In this document: piece by piece, positions 45,910-54,031 of the stretch | Position numbering within the stretch: the first letter of the stretch is position 1 | Layout of the letters: the number at the start of each line of letters is the position of its first letter | From: Streptomyces sp. NBC_00483 | GTDB lineage: Bacteria > Actinomycetota > Actinomycetes > Streptomycetales > Streptomycetaceae | Direction: 5' to 3' | Assembly (NCBI RefSeq): GCF_036013745.1 | Contig: NZ_CP107880.1 | Location: 6,572,001 to 6,636,000, forward strand | DNA length: 64,000 bases | Program-made: the position numbers and the translations under genes | Notes under the pieces: generated by a model | Database searches by the model: none | What the model was told of the DNA's origin: nothing | The model's input: only the letters and a program-made list of their open reading frames with translations

Positions 45910-45946
45910 GGGCTGCTCCCCCCGCCGCAGGCCGGGGGAGCAGCCC
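45910..45946. terminator. hairpin terminator between convergent genes
   Basis: GGGCTGCTCCCCC (45910-45922) and GGGGGAGCAGCCC (45934-45946) form a 13-bp stem. It lies between the Gly-rich protein gene and the mycosin-like gene. Confidence 0.8.
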
Positions 45947-45963
45947 TCAGACCTCGGTGTGCG

Positions 45964-47139
45964 TCAGCGCGCGGCCCCGGCCGGTCGCCGCCTGCGGCCG
46001 AGGAGGATCGCGCCGATGACGAGCAGCAGGCCCGCTCCCGCCGCGCCGAGGCCCCCCAGCCAGATGTCCTGCTCCATGGGGGCGTGCTTCGAGCGCGCGG
46101 TGCCGTCGGGCGTGCCCAGGTGTTCCTTGCCGGTGTACTTCACCGGCACCGTCCGGTCCGCCGGGGCGGAGGCGGCGGCGCGCACCGCCGCCGGGGCGTC
46201 GAGCGTGCCGTAGCCGACGAGGGCGTTGTGGCCGCCCGTCGGGTGATGGGCCGTCGTGGTGAGCACCGAGCGGACCTGGGCGGGGGTCAGCTTCGGGTGG
46301 TCGGCGAGCATGAGGGCGACGACGCCGGACGCGAACGCGCAGGCCGGGGACGTGCCGTCGCCGACCATGGAGCCACCGGCCTTCTTGGCCATGGTGACGT
46401 CGACGCCCGGCGCGGCCACCGCGTTGTACGAGCGCACCGTGGAGAAGGCCCCCCGCGCACCTTTCTTGTCGGTCGCCGCCACCGCGATGACGCTGGGGTA
46501 ACCGGCGGGGTACGCGCCCGTGTTGCCGTTGTCGGCGCTGTTGCCCGAGCTGGCGAGGACGGGGATGCCCTGGCTGACCGCGTGACCGATGCTCTGTGAC
46601 TCGGCCGAATTGTGCTGCGAGATCATGTTGTTGTCGTCGCCCAGGGAGAGCGAGATGACGTCCGCGCCGTGCTTGACCGCGTAGTCGATGCCCTTGGAGA
46701 TCGGGCTTGTGCCCTTCTTCGCCTGCTCGTTCTTGTGGTCCGCCTCGTCGATGACCCGGATGGAGAGGACCTGGGCCTGCGGTGCGACCTTGAGGACGGA
46801 CGACGCCATCGCGGTGCCGTGGCGGCCGAAGGAGTCGCTGTCCTGGCTCGCGCCGTCGCCCACGTAGTCCGGCCCTGTCGTCACCCGGCCCGCGAGCGCC
46901 GGGTGGTCCGCGTTGGCGCCCGTGTCCAGGACGGCGACCGTGATGCCCTTGCCCTGGCTGAGCGCGTGCGCGGCCGGCAGGCCGAGCGCGGCCGACTCCC
47001 AGCCCGCAGGGACGCCCGGAGCGGCGGACGCGGGGGCTGTGGCCAGGGCGCACAGCAGACCGGTCAGCGCCGTGGTCTTGATGGCCGCGGTGAACATCGT
47101 CCTGGTCCTCGTGGTTCGTGTCGTCCTCGTGCGTCGCAT
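45964..47139 (-). CDS. mycosin-like membrane-anchored subtilisin (S8) protease
   Basis: About 391 residues. The subtilisin catalytic triad is intact: Asp in TVAVLDTGANADHPAL, His in SFGRHGTAMASSVLKVAP, Ser in GDGTSPACAFASGVVALM, plus the oxyanion Asn in LASSGNSADNG. A signal peptide (AAIKTTALTGLLCALATAPA, then SAAPG) and a C-terminal transmembrane helix followed by GRRRRP match mycosins (MycP), the type VII secretion-associated proteases. No EccB/C/D/E or WXG100 gene is nearby, so the partner system is unknown. ATG 47139 is 2 bases after the upstream stop (coupling). An internal ATG at 47097 has the better Shine-Dalgarno and removes a TR-rich N-terminal tract. Confidence 0.9.
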   Translation of the reverse strand: MRRTRTTRTTRTRTMFTAAIKTTALTGLLCALATAPASAAPGVPAGWESAALGLPAAHALSQGKGITVAVLDTGANADHPALAGRVTTGPDYVGDGASQDSDSFGRHGTAMASSVLKVAPQAQVLSIRVIDEADHKNEQAKKGTSPISKGIDYAVKHGADVISLSLGDDNNMISQHNSAESQSIGHAVSQGIPVLASSGNSADNGNTGAYPAGYPSVIAVAATDKKGARGAFSTVRSYNAVAAPGVDVTMAKKAGGSMVGDGTSPACAFASGVVALMLADHPKLTPAQVRSVLTTTAHHPTGGHNALVGYGTLDAPAAVRAAASAPADRTVPVKYTGKEHLGTPDGTARSKHAPMEQDIWLGGLGAAGAGLLLVIGAILLGRRRRPAGAAR

Positions 47140-47141
47140 GG

Positions 47142-48161
47142 TCACTTCGCCCCGGCCATCTGCAGATCGCTCAGGTGGTTGATGAACGTGAAGGCGAGGT
47201 CCTCCGCGTCGCCCTGCCAGGACTCCCGGTCCTCGATCCCGGCGTTGACGGGCTCGCCGAAGCTGCCGGGCAGATTGGCGACCGACGTGCCGTCCACCGC
47301 ACCGAGGGTGACCCCGACGGCGTAGGGCATGCTGTCGCCCGAGACCGACGTGAGCTCGGCGGCGCCGCGCCGGTCGTTGGACCACCGGGCGGCGAGGGTG
47401 CCCTTCACGGGCAGGACGTTCACCGCGCCCTCGACACCGCCCTGATCCTCGAAGAACTGACGGAGCCGCTTCTTCGCCGAGGTCTCGGCGTCACCGCCGG
47501 CCGCGGGCAGCACGACGACGACCACCGTCGCCACCTGGTTGCCCGTCGGGTCCACATAGGTGGCCCGCAGGACGGCCTCGCACTTCAACTCGGCGGCCTT
47601 CTTACGGGTCTTGCCGGTCAGCCCCGCCGCGCAGGAGGTGTCGTCGGAGAGCCCCAGGCGACGCCACTCGGCATGCTTGGGGTTCGTGAGCGGACCGTCG
47701 TAGCTCGCCCGTCCGCCGACCGTGTCCGGCAGGACGGCGTCGGCGGTCTCGTTGCGCCACAGGACCTTCCCGTAGGAGGTGTTGGCGATCGTCTGTCTGC
47801 TGTTGCTGTACGCGTGAGCGGCGAGCGCCCCGCCGCCGAGCAGGAGCGGCACGCCCAGCACGGCGAGCAGCACGCTCGCGACGCCCCGGCCCTTGCCGGA
47901 CGAGGGAGCAGGGGGCGGGACCGGGCCGCCGGGCGGCATCTGCTGCTGGGGGAAGGAAGGGGGGCCCTGCGGCATGGACGGCTGGCCGGCGGGGGGCCAC
48001 GGATATCCCTGCGGCGCCTGATATCCCGGGTTGGCGGGGTATCCCTGGCCCGGCGCGGGCTGCTGCGGAGGCTGCGGCGGTTGCTGCCAACCAGCCGACT
48101 GCGGCGGCTGGTTGTACGGGTTCGCCGCGCCTGGGTCTCCGGGCGGAGTGGGATAGGACAT
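47142..48161 (-). CDS. proline/glutamine-rich single-pass membrane protein
   Basis: 339 residues. The first ~95 are Pro/Gln/Gly-rich (PQPPQQPAPGQGYPANPGYQ), cytoplasmic by the positive-inside rule. One transmembrane helix (ASVLLAVLGVPLLLGGGALA, ~100-120) leads into an extracytoplasmic domain of ~220 residues with two cysteines that may form a disulfide (DTSCAAGL ... AELKCEAVL). No enzymatic family is recognised. It is coupled to the mycosin-like protease 2 bases downstream, so it may be a substrate or partner of it. ATG 48161 is preceded by AGGGGG. Confidence 0.82.
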   Translation of the reverse strand: MSYPTPPGDPGAANPYNQPPQSAGWQQPPQPPQQPAPGQGYPANPGYQAPQGYPWPPAGQPSMPQGPPSFPQQQMPPGGPVPPPAPSSGKGRGVASVLLAVLGVPLLLGGGALAAHAYSNSRQTIANTSYGKVLWRNETADAVLPDTVGGRASYDGPLTNPKHAEWRRLGLSDDTSCAAGLTGKTRKKAAELKCEAVLRATYVDPTGNQVATVVVVVLPAAGGDAETSAKKRLRQFFEDQGGVEGAVNVLPVKGTLAARWSNDRRGAAELTSVSGDSMPYAVGVTLGAVDGTSVANLPGSFGEPVNAGIEDRESWQGDAEDLAFTFINHLSDLQMAGAK

Positions 48162-48328
48162 GGTCCCCCTGTCTCGCACGGGCCGGTGCGGCCCGCCGTG
48201 GTGTGCTCCTGTCAGAGCCCGGTGAGCTTATGTCAGCCGACCGCGGAACTTCCGTCACACGTGCGAGGACCTACGGAATCCATGCCGGTCCGGTCGTCAC
48301 GTACATGGCGAGCCAAGCCTGGTGGCGG

Positions 48329-49720
48329 TCAGTTGCGGCTCAGTGTCCGTGTCAGGCCCGCCACCACGGTCGTCGTCAGAATCCAGCCGATCGCGATCAG
48401 TCCGTACGCCAGCGCCTGCACGCCCACCTGGTCCCAGTGCCAGCCGTCGCGCTGGCCGAGGCCGCCGACGGGGATCATCAGGTCGAGGGTGTACGCGACC
48501 GGGTTGAACGGTGCCCCCTCGCCCGGCTTGTTGGCCACGGGCGTGTGCGCATGGAAGACGAGTGAGCCGAGCAGCGTGAGCAGCGCCAGCCAGATCCCGG
48601 CGATCCACGGCCGGTACCCGTAGCCGACCGTCACTTCGAGGAGCAGTCCCCACGCCCGCCCGAGCGGACGCTGAGCGCGCCTGCGCTTGCGCTCCCGTAC
48701 GAGCAGCACGCGCCGCGCCTCGTCGTCGTGGCCCAATCTCCGGTAGTGCGCGGCCAGTTGCTCGTACGACTGCGGGGCGAACACGGGCTGGTGGCGCAGC
48801 CAGTCGAGCCGGTTCGTGGTGTCGTCGTGCTGGCTCCCGGCCGTCAACTCCAGCCAGTCGTACGTGAGTCCGTCCAGGCCGAGCGGGCGGTGCCAGGTGT
48901 CGGGGCGGTCCTGGATACGGGTCGCACGCGCGTTGCGGAGGTTCACGCCACCTGCGGGCGGCCGCGCGAAGCGCAGGTCGAGTGCCTCCACCTGCATCCC
49001 CACACACATCAATGACGATCCCACGCCGAGAAGTTCGGCTCCGTTGAACGACAACAGGTCGTCGATCCGGGCGCCGCGCAGCCGGACCCTGCCGTCGACC
49101 CTGCACCCCTCCTGCATACGGACGGTCGACGCCCGCACGTTGTCCCCGTTGAACGCGACCATGTCCGGCTCCGGCATCACGATCCGCGCCCCGCGCAACC
49201 AGATCCCACCGGGCAACTCGGCGCCCGGCAGCAGTACTTGGCCGTGCGCGACGAACCCGTTGTCGCAGAACACGCCGCCCTGCATCACGAGCCCGCCCGC
49301 GTTCAGGGCGATGCTCTCCGAGGAAGTCAGATGCGCCCCGTCGAGCCGCAGCCCGCCCGCGATGTGCGTGTGGACGAGGTTCACGGCGCCGCGCCGCCCA
49401 CCGCTGATCGTCGACCTGCGCAGGTCGAGCCGACCGCCAATCTGCGCGGTGGGCGCGACGAACCCGGGCAGCTCGCACTCCGTCACGGTGAACGCGAGCG
49501 TGCTCGCACCCTCCAACGTCATCGGTCCGTCGAAGCGGCACCCCTCGAACCGTACGAGCCGCTTGATCTCGGCCCCGTCCAGCGCCAGCGCCCCGCGCAC
49601 GCGCGCATCGCGCAACACATACGGGTCCGGCCCCGCGTCCGCGTCGAGAATGTCCCGCCGCACCACAGCCGCGTCGACGCTCCGCTCAGGGGCGGGTGTC
49701 GACGGCACGGGTGGCGGCAT
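48329..49720 (-). CDS. membrane protein with an N-terminal pentapeptide-like beta-solenoid
   Basis: 463 residues. The N-terminal ~270 show quasi-regular repeats like GALALDG / LVRFEGC / GRLDLRRS / GGLRLDGA / GIWLRGA / GRVRLRGA, typical of pentapeptide-repeat right-handed helices. A short basic linker (VRERKRRRAQRPLGRAWG) leads to two hydrophobic segments near the C-terminus (WIAGIWLALLTLLGSLVFHA; VGVQALAYGLIAIGWILTTT), so the solenoid is probably cytosolic and membrane-tethered. Similar Streptomyces proteins are often labelled membrane-associated oxidoreductase, but no cofactor motif is seen. ATG 49720 was chosen for the GAGGAG 4 bases upstream; an earlier ATG at 49789 has a poor RBS. Confidence 0.8.
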   Translation of the reverse strand: MPPPVPSTPAPERSVDAAVVRRDILDADAGPDPYVLRDARVRGALALDGAEIKRLVRFEGCRFDGPMTLEGASTLAFTVTECELPGFVAPTAQIGGRLDLRRSTISGGRRGAVNLVHTHIAGGLRLDGAHLTSSESIALNAGGLVMQGGVFCDNGFVAHGQVLLPGAELPGGIWLRGARIVMPEPDMVAFNGDNVRASTVRMQEGCRVDGRVRLRGARIDDLLSFNGAELLGVGSSLMCVGMQVEALDLRFARPPAGGVNLRNARATRIQDRPDTWHRPLGLDGLTYDWLELTAGSQHDDTTNRLDWLRHQPVFAPQSYEQLAAHYRRLGHDDEARRVLLVRERKRRRAQRPLGRAWGLLLEVTVGYGYRPWIAGIWLALLTLLGSLVFHAHTPVANKPGEGAPFNPVAYTLDLMIPVGGLGQRDGWHWDQVGVQALAYGLIAIGWILTTTVVAGLTRTLSRN

Positions 49721-49906
49721 CGGGCTCCTCGGGGTCCGTCCAGCGGCGGGTGCGCGCTCCGCCGGGGGCCGCGCGTGTGACCGCAGCATGCCCTACTTCG
49801 GCGGATGGATGCCGTTGGATGACCACCTTGCCCACCCCGCAGGAAAACACGAGTTGGCGGTCACGAAACTCGTGACCGCCTGAACTCGCCGACGCAGTGG
49901 GCCGGT

Positions 49907-50524
49907 TCAGGCCTCCTTGATCGCCGAGATGTCGAAGTTGAGCTTGATCTTGTCGGAGATGAGGACGCCACCGGTCTCGAGCGCGGCGTTCCAGGTGAGG
50001 CCCCAGTCCGAGCGGAGGATCTCGGTCTTGCCCTCGAAGCCGACGCGCTCGTTGCCGAACGGGTCCTTCGCGACGCCGTTGAACTCCAGGTCGATGGTGA
50101 GCGGCTTGGTGGTGCCGAGGATCGTCAGGTCACCCGTGATGCGGTAGTCGTCGCCGCCCAGGGACTCGGCGGAGGTCGACCGGAAGGTCATCGTCGGGAA
50201 CTCGTCGATCTTGAAGAAGTCGGCGCTCTTCAGGTGGCCGTCACGGTCCTCGTTACCGGTCGAGATGCTCGCCATCTGCACGTCGAAGGAGGCCGTGGAC
50301 TTCGCCGGGTCCGAGCCGTCCAGGTGCAGCGAGCCGGTGAAGTCGCTGAAGCTGCCCTTCACGTTCGTCACCATGGCGTGCCGGGCGACGAAGCCGAGCG
50401 TGGTGTGAGCGGGGTCGACGGTGTAGTCGCCGGTGACGGCGGCGAGGTCCGGGTTGGCCGGCGCGTCGGCAGCGGCGGTGGCGGGGGTGGTGGCGGACTC
50501 GTTCTTGCGGCCGAAGATGCCCAT
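49907..50524 (-). CDS. YceI-family lipid/isoprenoid-binding protein
   Basis: 205 residues. The YceI lipocalin-like beta-barrel covers ~30-205 (GDYTVDPAHTTLGFVARHAM, VKGSFSDFTGSLHLDGSD, ITGDLTILGTTKPLTIDLEF, GFEGKTEILRSDWGLTW). YceI proteins bind long-chain polyisoprenoids or amphipaths. There is no signal peptide here; the first 30 residues are an Ala/Thr-rich linker after GIFGRKNE. ATG 50524 follows AAGGAG with ideal spacing. A large inverted repeat lies about 50-120 bases upstream. Confidence 0.92.
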   Translation of the reverse strand: MGIFGRKNESATTPATAAADAPANPDLAAVTGDYTVDPAHTTLGFVARHAMVTNVKGSFSDFTGSLHLDGSDPAKSTASFDVQMASISTGNEDRDGHLKSADFFKIDEFPTMTFRSTSAESLGGDDYRITGDLTILGTTKPLTIDLEFNGVAKDPFGNERVGFEGKTEILRSDWGLTWNAALETGGVLISDKIKLNFDISAIKEA

Positions 50525-50576
50525 GACGTGCTCCTTGGGGACGGGCGGCACGGGGGGTGCCAGGTGGAGTGATGCG

Positions 50577-50642
50577 TGATGTTGAACGTTGAACTATCAA
50601 CTGGTTCGACTGTAGCGCGATGATGTTCAATGTTCAACATCA
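50577..50642. promoter_or_regulatory. MarR-type inverted repeat upstream of the yceI-like gene
   Basis: TGATGTTGAACGTTGAAC (50577-50594) and GTTCAATGTTCAACATCA (50625-50642) are inverted complements at 17 of 18 positions. Each arm holds two TTGAAC/GTTCAA half-sites, so four half-sites are present, with an extra TCAACTGGTTCGA between. TTGAA-type symmetry and a downstream YceI gene are typical of MarR-family control. No MarR gene is adjacent. Confidence 0.7.
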
Positions 50643-50923
50643 AACGATGCGTGTTTCCTCGATTACAGCCCGATATGGTCCGGGTCGCCCTTTCGGGTGT
50701 GTGCGCGGTGCGCGCCGACGGCGGTGACGGCGGCGGTGACGGCGGCGGTGTGAGGCGGGTCTCAGGGCGCCGCTTTGTGTGACGTCTACAAGGCGGACCC
50801 GCGCTGAGCAGTCACTTCGGCCCCCCGGCGGCCGGGTTCTGTTCAGGGCTACCAGGAAAACGGGCCGGAGACTGTACGGAGTCGACGGACGGTTTTCATG
50901 GGTGCCTTTCGTAAGGTCACTAC
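50643..50923. other. 281-bp gene-free stretch, accB promoter side
   Basis: It contains a GGCGGTGAC/GGCGGC mini-tandem (50718-50750) and an AT-richer patch just before accB (TTTCGTAAGGTCACTACATG) with TAAGG as the probable ribosome site. No ORF or RNA gene was recognised. Confidence 0.4.
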
Positions 50924-52519
50924 ATGACCGTTTTGGACGACAGCGCCTCGAACCCTGGGGACGAGCCCACCGACGCCCGTGGACGCGTGGCCGAGCTGCA
51001 CGCGATCCGTGCGCAGGCACTGGCCGGACCCAGCGAGAAGGCGACCGCGGCCCAGCACGCGAAGGGGAAGCTGACGGCGCGCGAGCGCATCGCGCTGCTC
51101 CTCGACGAGGGTTCGTTCAACGAGGTCGAGCAGCTGCGCCGGCACCGGGCCACCGGCTTCGGCCTGGAGGCCAAGAAGCCCCACACCGACGGTGTCATCA
51201 CCGGTTGGGGCACGGTCGAGGGCCGCACGGTCTTCGTCTACGCGCACGACTTCCGGATCTTCGGTGGCGCGCTGGGTGAGGCCCACGCCACGAAGATCCA
51301 CAAGATCATGGACATGGCCATCGCGGCCGGCGCGCCCCTGGTCTCGCTCAACGACGGCGCGGGCGCCCGTATCCAGGAGGGCGTCTCCGCCCTCGCCGGC
51401 TACGGCGGCATCTTCCAGCGCAACACCCGGGCGTCCGGCGTCATCCCGCAGATCAGCGTGATGCTCGGCCCGTGCGCGGGTGGCGCGGCGTACAGCCCGG
51501 CGCTCACGGACTTCGTGTTCATGGTCCGTGACACCTCGCAGATGTTCATCACGGGCCCGGACGTGGTCAAGGCCGTCACGGGCGAGGAGATCACTCAGAA
51601 CGGGCTCGGTGGCGCCGACGTCCACGCGGAGACGAGCGGCGTCTCGCACTTCGCGTACGACGACGAGGAGACCTGCCTCGCCGAGGTCCGTTACCTGCTC
51701 TCGATGCTCCCGCAGAACAACCGGGAGAACCCGCCGACCATCGAGTCCGACGACCCGGCGGAGCGCCGCGGTGACGTCCTGCTCGACCTGGTCCCGGCCG
51801 ACGGCAACCGCCCGTACGACATGACCAAGGTCATCGAGGAGCTCGTCGACGACGGCGACTACCTGGAGATCCACGAGCGCTGGGCGCGCAACATCATCTG
51901 CGCCCTGGCCCGGCTCGACGGCCAGGTCGTCGGCATCGTCGCCAACCAGCCGCAGGCCCTCGCGGGCGTCCTGGACATCGAGGCCTCGGAGAAGGCCGCC
52001 CGGTTCGTCCAGATGTGCGATGCTTTTAACATCCCCATCGTGACCCTGCTCGACGTCCCCGGCTTCCTGCCCGGCGTCGACCAGGAGCACGGCGGCATCA
52101 TCCGGCACGGCGCCAAGCTGCTGTACGCGTACTGCAACGCCACCGTGCCCCGGATCTCGCTGATCCTGCGCAAGGCGTACGGAGGTGCGTACATCGTCAT
52201 GGACTCCCAGTCCATCGGCGCCGACCTCACCTACGCCTGGCCGACCAACGAGATCGCGGTCATGGGCGCCGAGGGCGCGGCCAACGTGATCTTCCGCCGG
52301 CAGATCGCCGAGGCCGAGGACCCCGAGGCGATGCGCCAGAAGATGGTCAAGGAGTACAAGGCCGAGCTGATGCACCCGTACTACGCGGCGGAGCGCGGCC
52401 TGGTCGACGACGTGATCGACCCCGCGGAGACGCGTGAGGTGCTGATCAAGTCCCTGGCGATGCTGCGCACCAAGCACGCCGACCTGCCGTCCCGCAAGCA
52501 CGGCAACCCGCCGCAGTAA
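50924..52519 (+). CDS. accB: acyl-CoA carboxylase beta (carboxyltransferase) subunit
   Basis: 531 residues, crotonase-fold carboxyltransferase with both halves intact: N-half ARERIALLLDEGSFNEVEQL and GARIQEGVSALAGYGGIF with the CoA oxyanion turn SVMLGPCAGGAAYSPAL; C-half LLDVPGFLPGVDQEHGGIIR and LRKAYGGAYIVM. It transfers carboxyl from biotin to acetyl- or propionyl-CoA to give malonyl- or methylmalonyl-CoA for fatty acids and polyketides. The biotin-carrying alpha subunit is not in the window. It is followed 28 bases later by the epsilon subunit gene, which marks it as the Streptomyces acetyl/propionyl AccB rather than PccB. Confidence 0.95.
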   Translation: MTVLDDSASNPGDEPTDARGRVAELHAIRAQALAGPSEKATAAQHAKGKLTARERIALLLDEGSFNEVEQLRRHRATGFGLEAKKPHTDGVITGWGTVEGRTVFVYAHDFRIFGGALGEAHATKIHKIMDMAIAAGAPLVSLNDGAGARIQEGVSALAGYGGIFQRNTRASGVIPQISVMLGPCAGGAAYSPALTDFVFMVRDTSQMFITGPDVVKAVTGEEITQNGLGGADVHAETSGVSHFAYDDEETCLAEVRYLLSMLPQNNRENPPTIESDDPAERRGDVLLDLVPADGNRPYDMTKVIEELVDDGDYLEIHERWARNIICALARLDGQVVGIVANQPQALAGVLDIEASEKAARFVQMCDAFNIPIVTLLDVPGFLPGVDQEHGGIIRHGAKLLYAYCNATVPRISLILRKAYGGAYIVMDSQSIGADLTYAWPTNEIAVMGAEGAANVIFRRQIAEAEDPEAMRQKMVKEYKAELMHPYYAAERGLVDDVIDPAETREVLIKSLAMLRTKHADLPSRKHGNPPQ

Positions 52520-52547
52520 CCGGCACTAGTCGTAGGAGACCTGCCAC

Positions 52548-52739
52548 ATGTCCATGCCTGACATCCGCGTCGAGAAGGGCCACGCCGAGCCGGAGGAGGT
52601 CGCGGCCATCACCGCGATCCTGCTGGCCCGTGCCGCCGCCACTCCCGAGGCCCCGGCGCACCACGTCCGGCACAACCGCGCGGGGTGGCGCCGCCTGGAG
52701 CGCGAGCCCGGCTTCCGCGCGCCGCACAGCTGGCGCTGA
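52548..52739 (+). CDS. accE: acyl-CoA carboxylase epsilon subunit
   Basis: A 63-residue small subunit. MPDIRVEKGHAEPEEVAAIT followed by an Ala-rich helix (AILLARAAATPE), then HNRAGWRRLEREPGFRAPHS with WR as the terminus, is the typical AccE pattern. It binds the beta subunit and raises carboxylase activity. Start ATG 52548 follows AGGAGACC. It is in an operon with accB. Confidence 0.94.
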   Translation: MSMPDIRVEKGHAEPEEVAAITAILLARAAATPEAPAHHVRHNRAGWRRLEREPGFRAPHSWR

Positions 52740-52766
52740 CGCACCCGCTCAGCACCTCGAAGCACC

Positions 52767-52805
52767 GAAGAGGCCCCGTCTCCCGAGAGGAGACGGGGCC
52801 TCTTC
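52767..52805 (+). terminator. hairpin terminator after accE
   Basis: 17-bp perfect arms (52767-52783 and 52789-52805) with a CGAGA loop. It overlaps the expected 5' end of the following TetR-like sequence. Confidence 0.85.
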
Positions 52806-52807
52806 GT

Positions 52808-53418
52808 GTGGGCGCCTTGTCCGGCGCGGTCGCCCACGCAGTGAGGGAGCGGACACCCGTATCGTCGACGCGGCGCTGGCGCTGCTGCTGGAGCGCGGCT
52901 ACGACCGCTTCTCCGTCGACGAGGCCGCCTCGCGGGCGGGCGTCGCGAAGACCACCCTGTACCGCCGCTGGCCCACCAAGGACCATCTCGTGGTGGCCGT
53001 GGTCGGACGCTTCCAGGACACCGTGCCGGTCGAGTACGGCGGCGACGTCCGCGCCGACCTCACGCGCTACCTCAACGCGATCGTCGCCGGGCTCGACCGC
53101 ATGCGGCAGGCCGGCCGCCCCGCCACGTCGGGGGACACTTCCGCCGGTTTGGTCGCCGAGGTCGCCGCCGCGGCCGCCCGCCACCGGGACGTCGGCGAGG
53201 CCGTGCAGCCCATGTTCCGGCGCCGCAACGCGCTGGTGCTGACCCTGCTCGAACAGGCTAGGGAGCAGGGCGAGTTGCGCGCGGACCTCGACCCCGAAGT
53301 GCTCTTCGACCAGCTCGCCGGCGCGCTCTACTACCGGCTCCTGATCACCGGCCGCCCGCTCGACGCGGCCTATGTCGACCAGCTCGTCACGGACGCCCTG
53401 CGCGGCGCCCTGGCCTGA
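52808..53418 (+). pseudogene. TetR-family regulator lacking an in-frame start
   Basis: A complete TetR body is readable: RRGRPRSEGADTRIVDAALA, FSVDEAASRAGVAKTTLYRR then WPTKDHLV, and a full C-terminal domain ending at 53418. No ATG, GTG or TTG lies in frame between the accE terminator and the HTH. The nearest in-frame start is inside accE (52630). GTG at 52808 opens MGAL... one frame away and could join RRGRPR only by a one-base insertion, so a frameshift close to the N-terminus is likely. It stands next to a broken SRPBCC gene, supporting decay of the pair. A sequencing error or unusual CTG start is the alternative. Confidence 0.6.
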
Positions 53419-53425
53419 CTCCCGC

Positions 53426-53487
53426 CCCTCGACGTACACCCCTCGACGCACACCCCTCGACGCACACCGCTCGACGCACAGCGCTCG
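53426..53487. repeat. 14-bp tandem repeat, four copies plus partial
   Basis: The unit CCCTCGACGCACAC occurs at 53426 (one mismatch), 53440, 53454 and 53468 (two mismatches), with a partial fifth copy to 53487. It lies between the TetR-like and SRPBCC-like remnants. Confidence 0.85.
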
Positions 53488-53528
53488 TCAGCACGTCCGT
53501 TCGCCACCGACGCGAAAGAGGACCCACG

Positions 53529-53962
53529 ATGGCTGATACGTCACTGACCGCCCCGCAGGCCGGCACCTCCACGGCCTCCTCCCGGCCTACCAGGAGTGGA
53601 ACCCGTTCATGACCTCGGCGCGAGTGACCTCCTCCGGCGGCCGTCTGACGGAGGGCGCGCGACTGCGGATCGTGATGCACGACTCCGGCGGAGACAGCAC
53701 CTTCGAGCCGCAGGTCCAAGTCGCCGATGCCGGAGTGGAGTTGCGCTGGCTCGGGAAGATGGGGCCCGGTTGGATCGCCGACGGGCAGCACCGCTTCACC
53801 GTCGAACGGCTCGGCCCGCACCGCGTCCGTCTCACCCAGAGCGAACGCTTCACCGGAGTCGCCGTGCCCTTCGCCCAGGGCGTCCTGACGTCCCGGACGC
53901 TGCCGCAGTTCCGGGCCATGAACGAGGCGCTGGCCGAACGGGCCGAGGCGCTAGGGTCCTGA
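53529..53962 (+). pseudogene. SRPBCC/polyketide-cyclase-like gene, internally deleted and frameshifted
   Basis: The ATG at 53529 encodes MADTSLTAPQAGT... and meets a stop within 27 codons. The recognisable SRPBCC sequence (LLPAYQEWNPFMTSARVTSS ... VELRWLGKMGPGWIADGQHR ... TQSERFTGVAVPF) runs in another frame from about 53579 to 53962. Intact relatives have about 25-30 more residues between the start and PAYQEWNPF, so a deletion plus frameshift has broken the gene. A shortened product from ATG 53609 (MTSARV, 117 aa) would lack the N-terminal strand and helix. Confidence 0.68.
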
Positions 53963-53967
53963 CCCCC

Positions 53968-54021
53968 CTGACACGGCGAATGGCCGCACCCGGCAAGGGG
54001 TGCGGCCATTCGCCGTGTCAG
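53968..54021. terminator. 24-bp perfect-stem bidirectional terminator
   Basis: Arms 53968-53991 and 53998-54021 pair perfectly around GGCAAG. It lies between the SRPBCC remnant and the convergent cvnD gene. Confidence 0.88.
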
Positions 54022-54031
54022 GGTCGGGCGA

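Noticed and set aside
45964..48161. Type VII (ESX) secretion cluster
   Set aside because: Only a mycosin-like protease is present; no EccB, EccC, EccD, EccE or WXG100 gene was found nearby.
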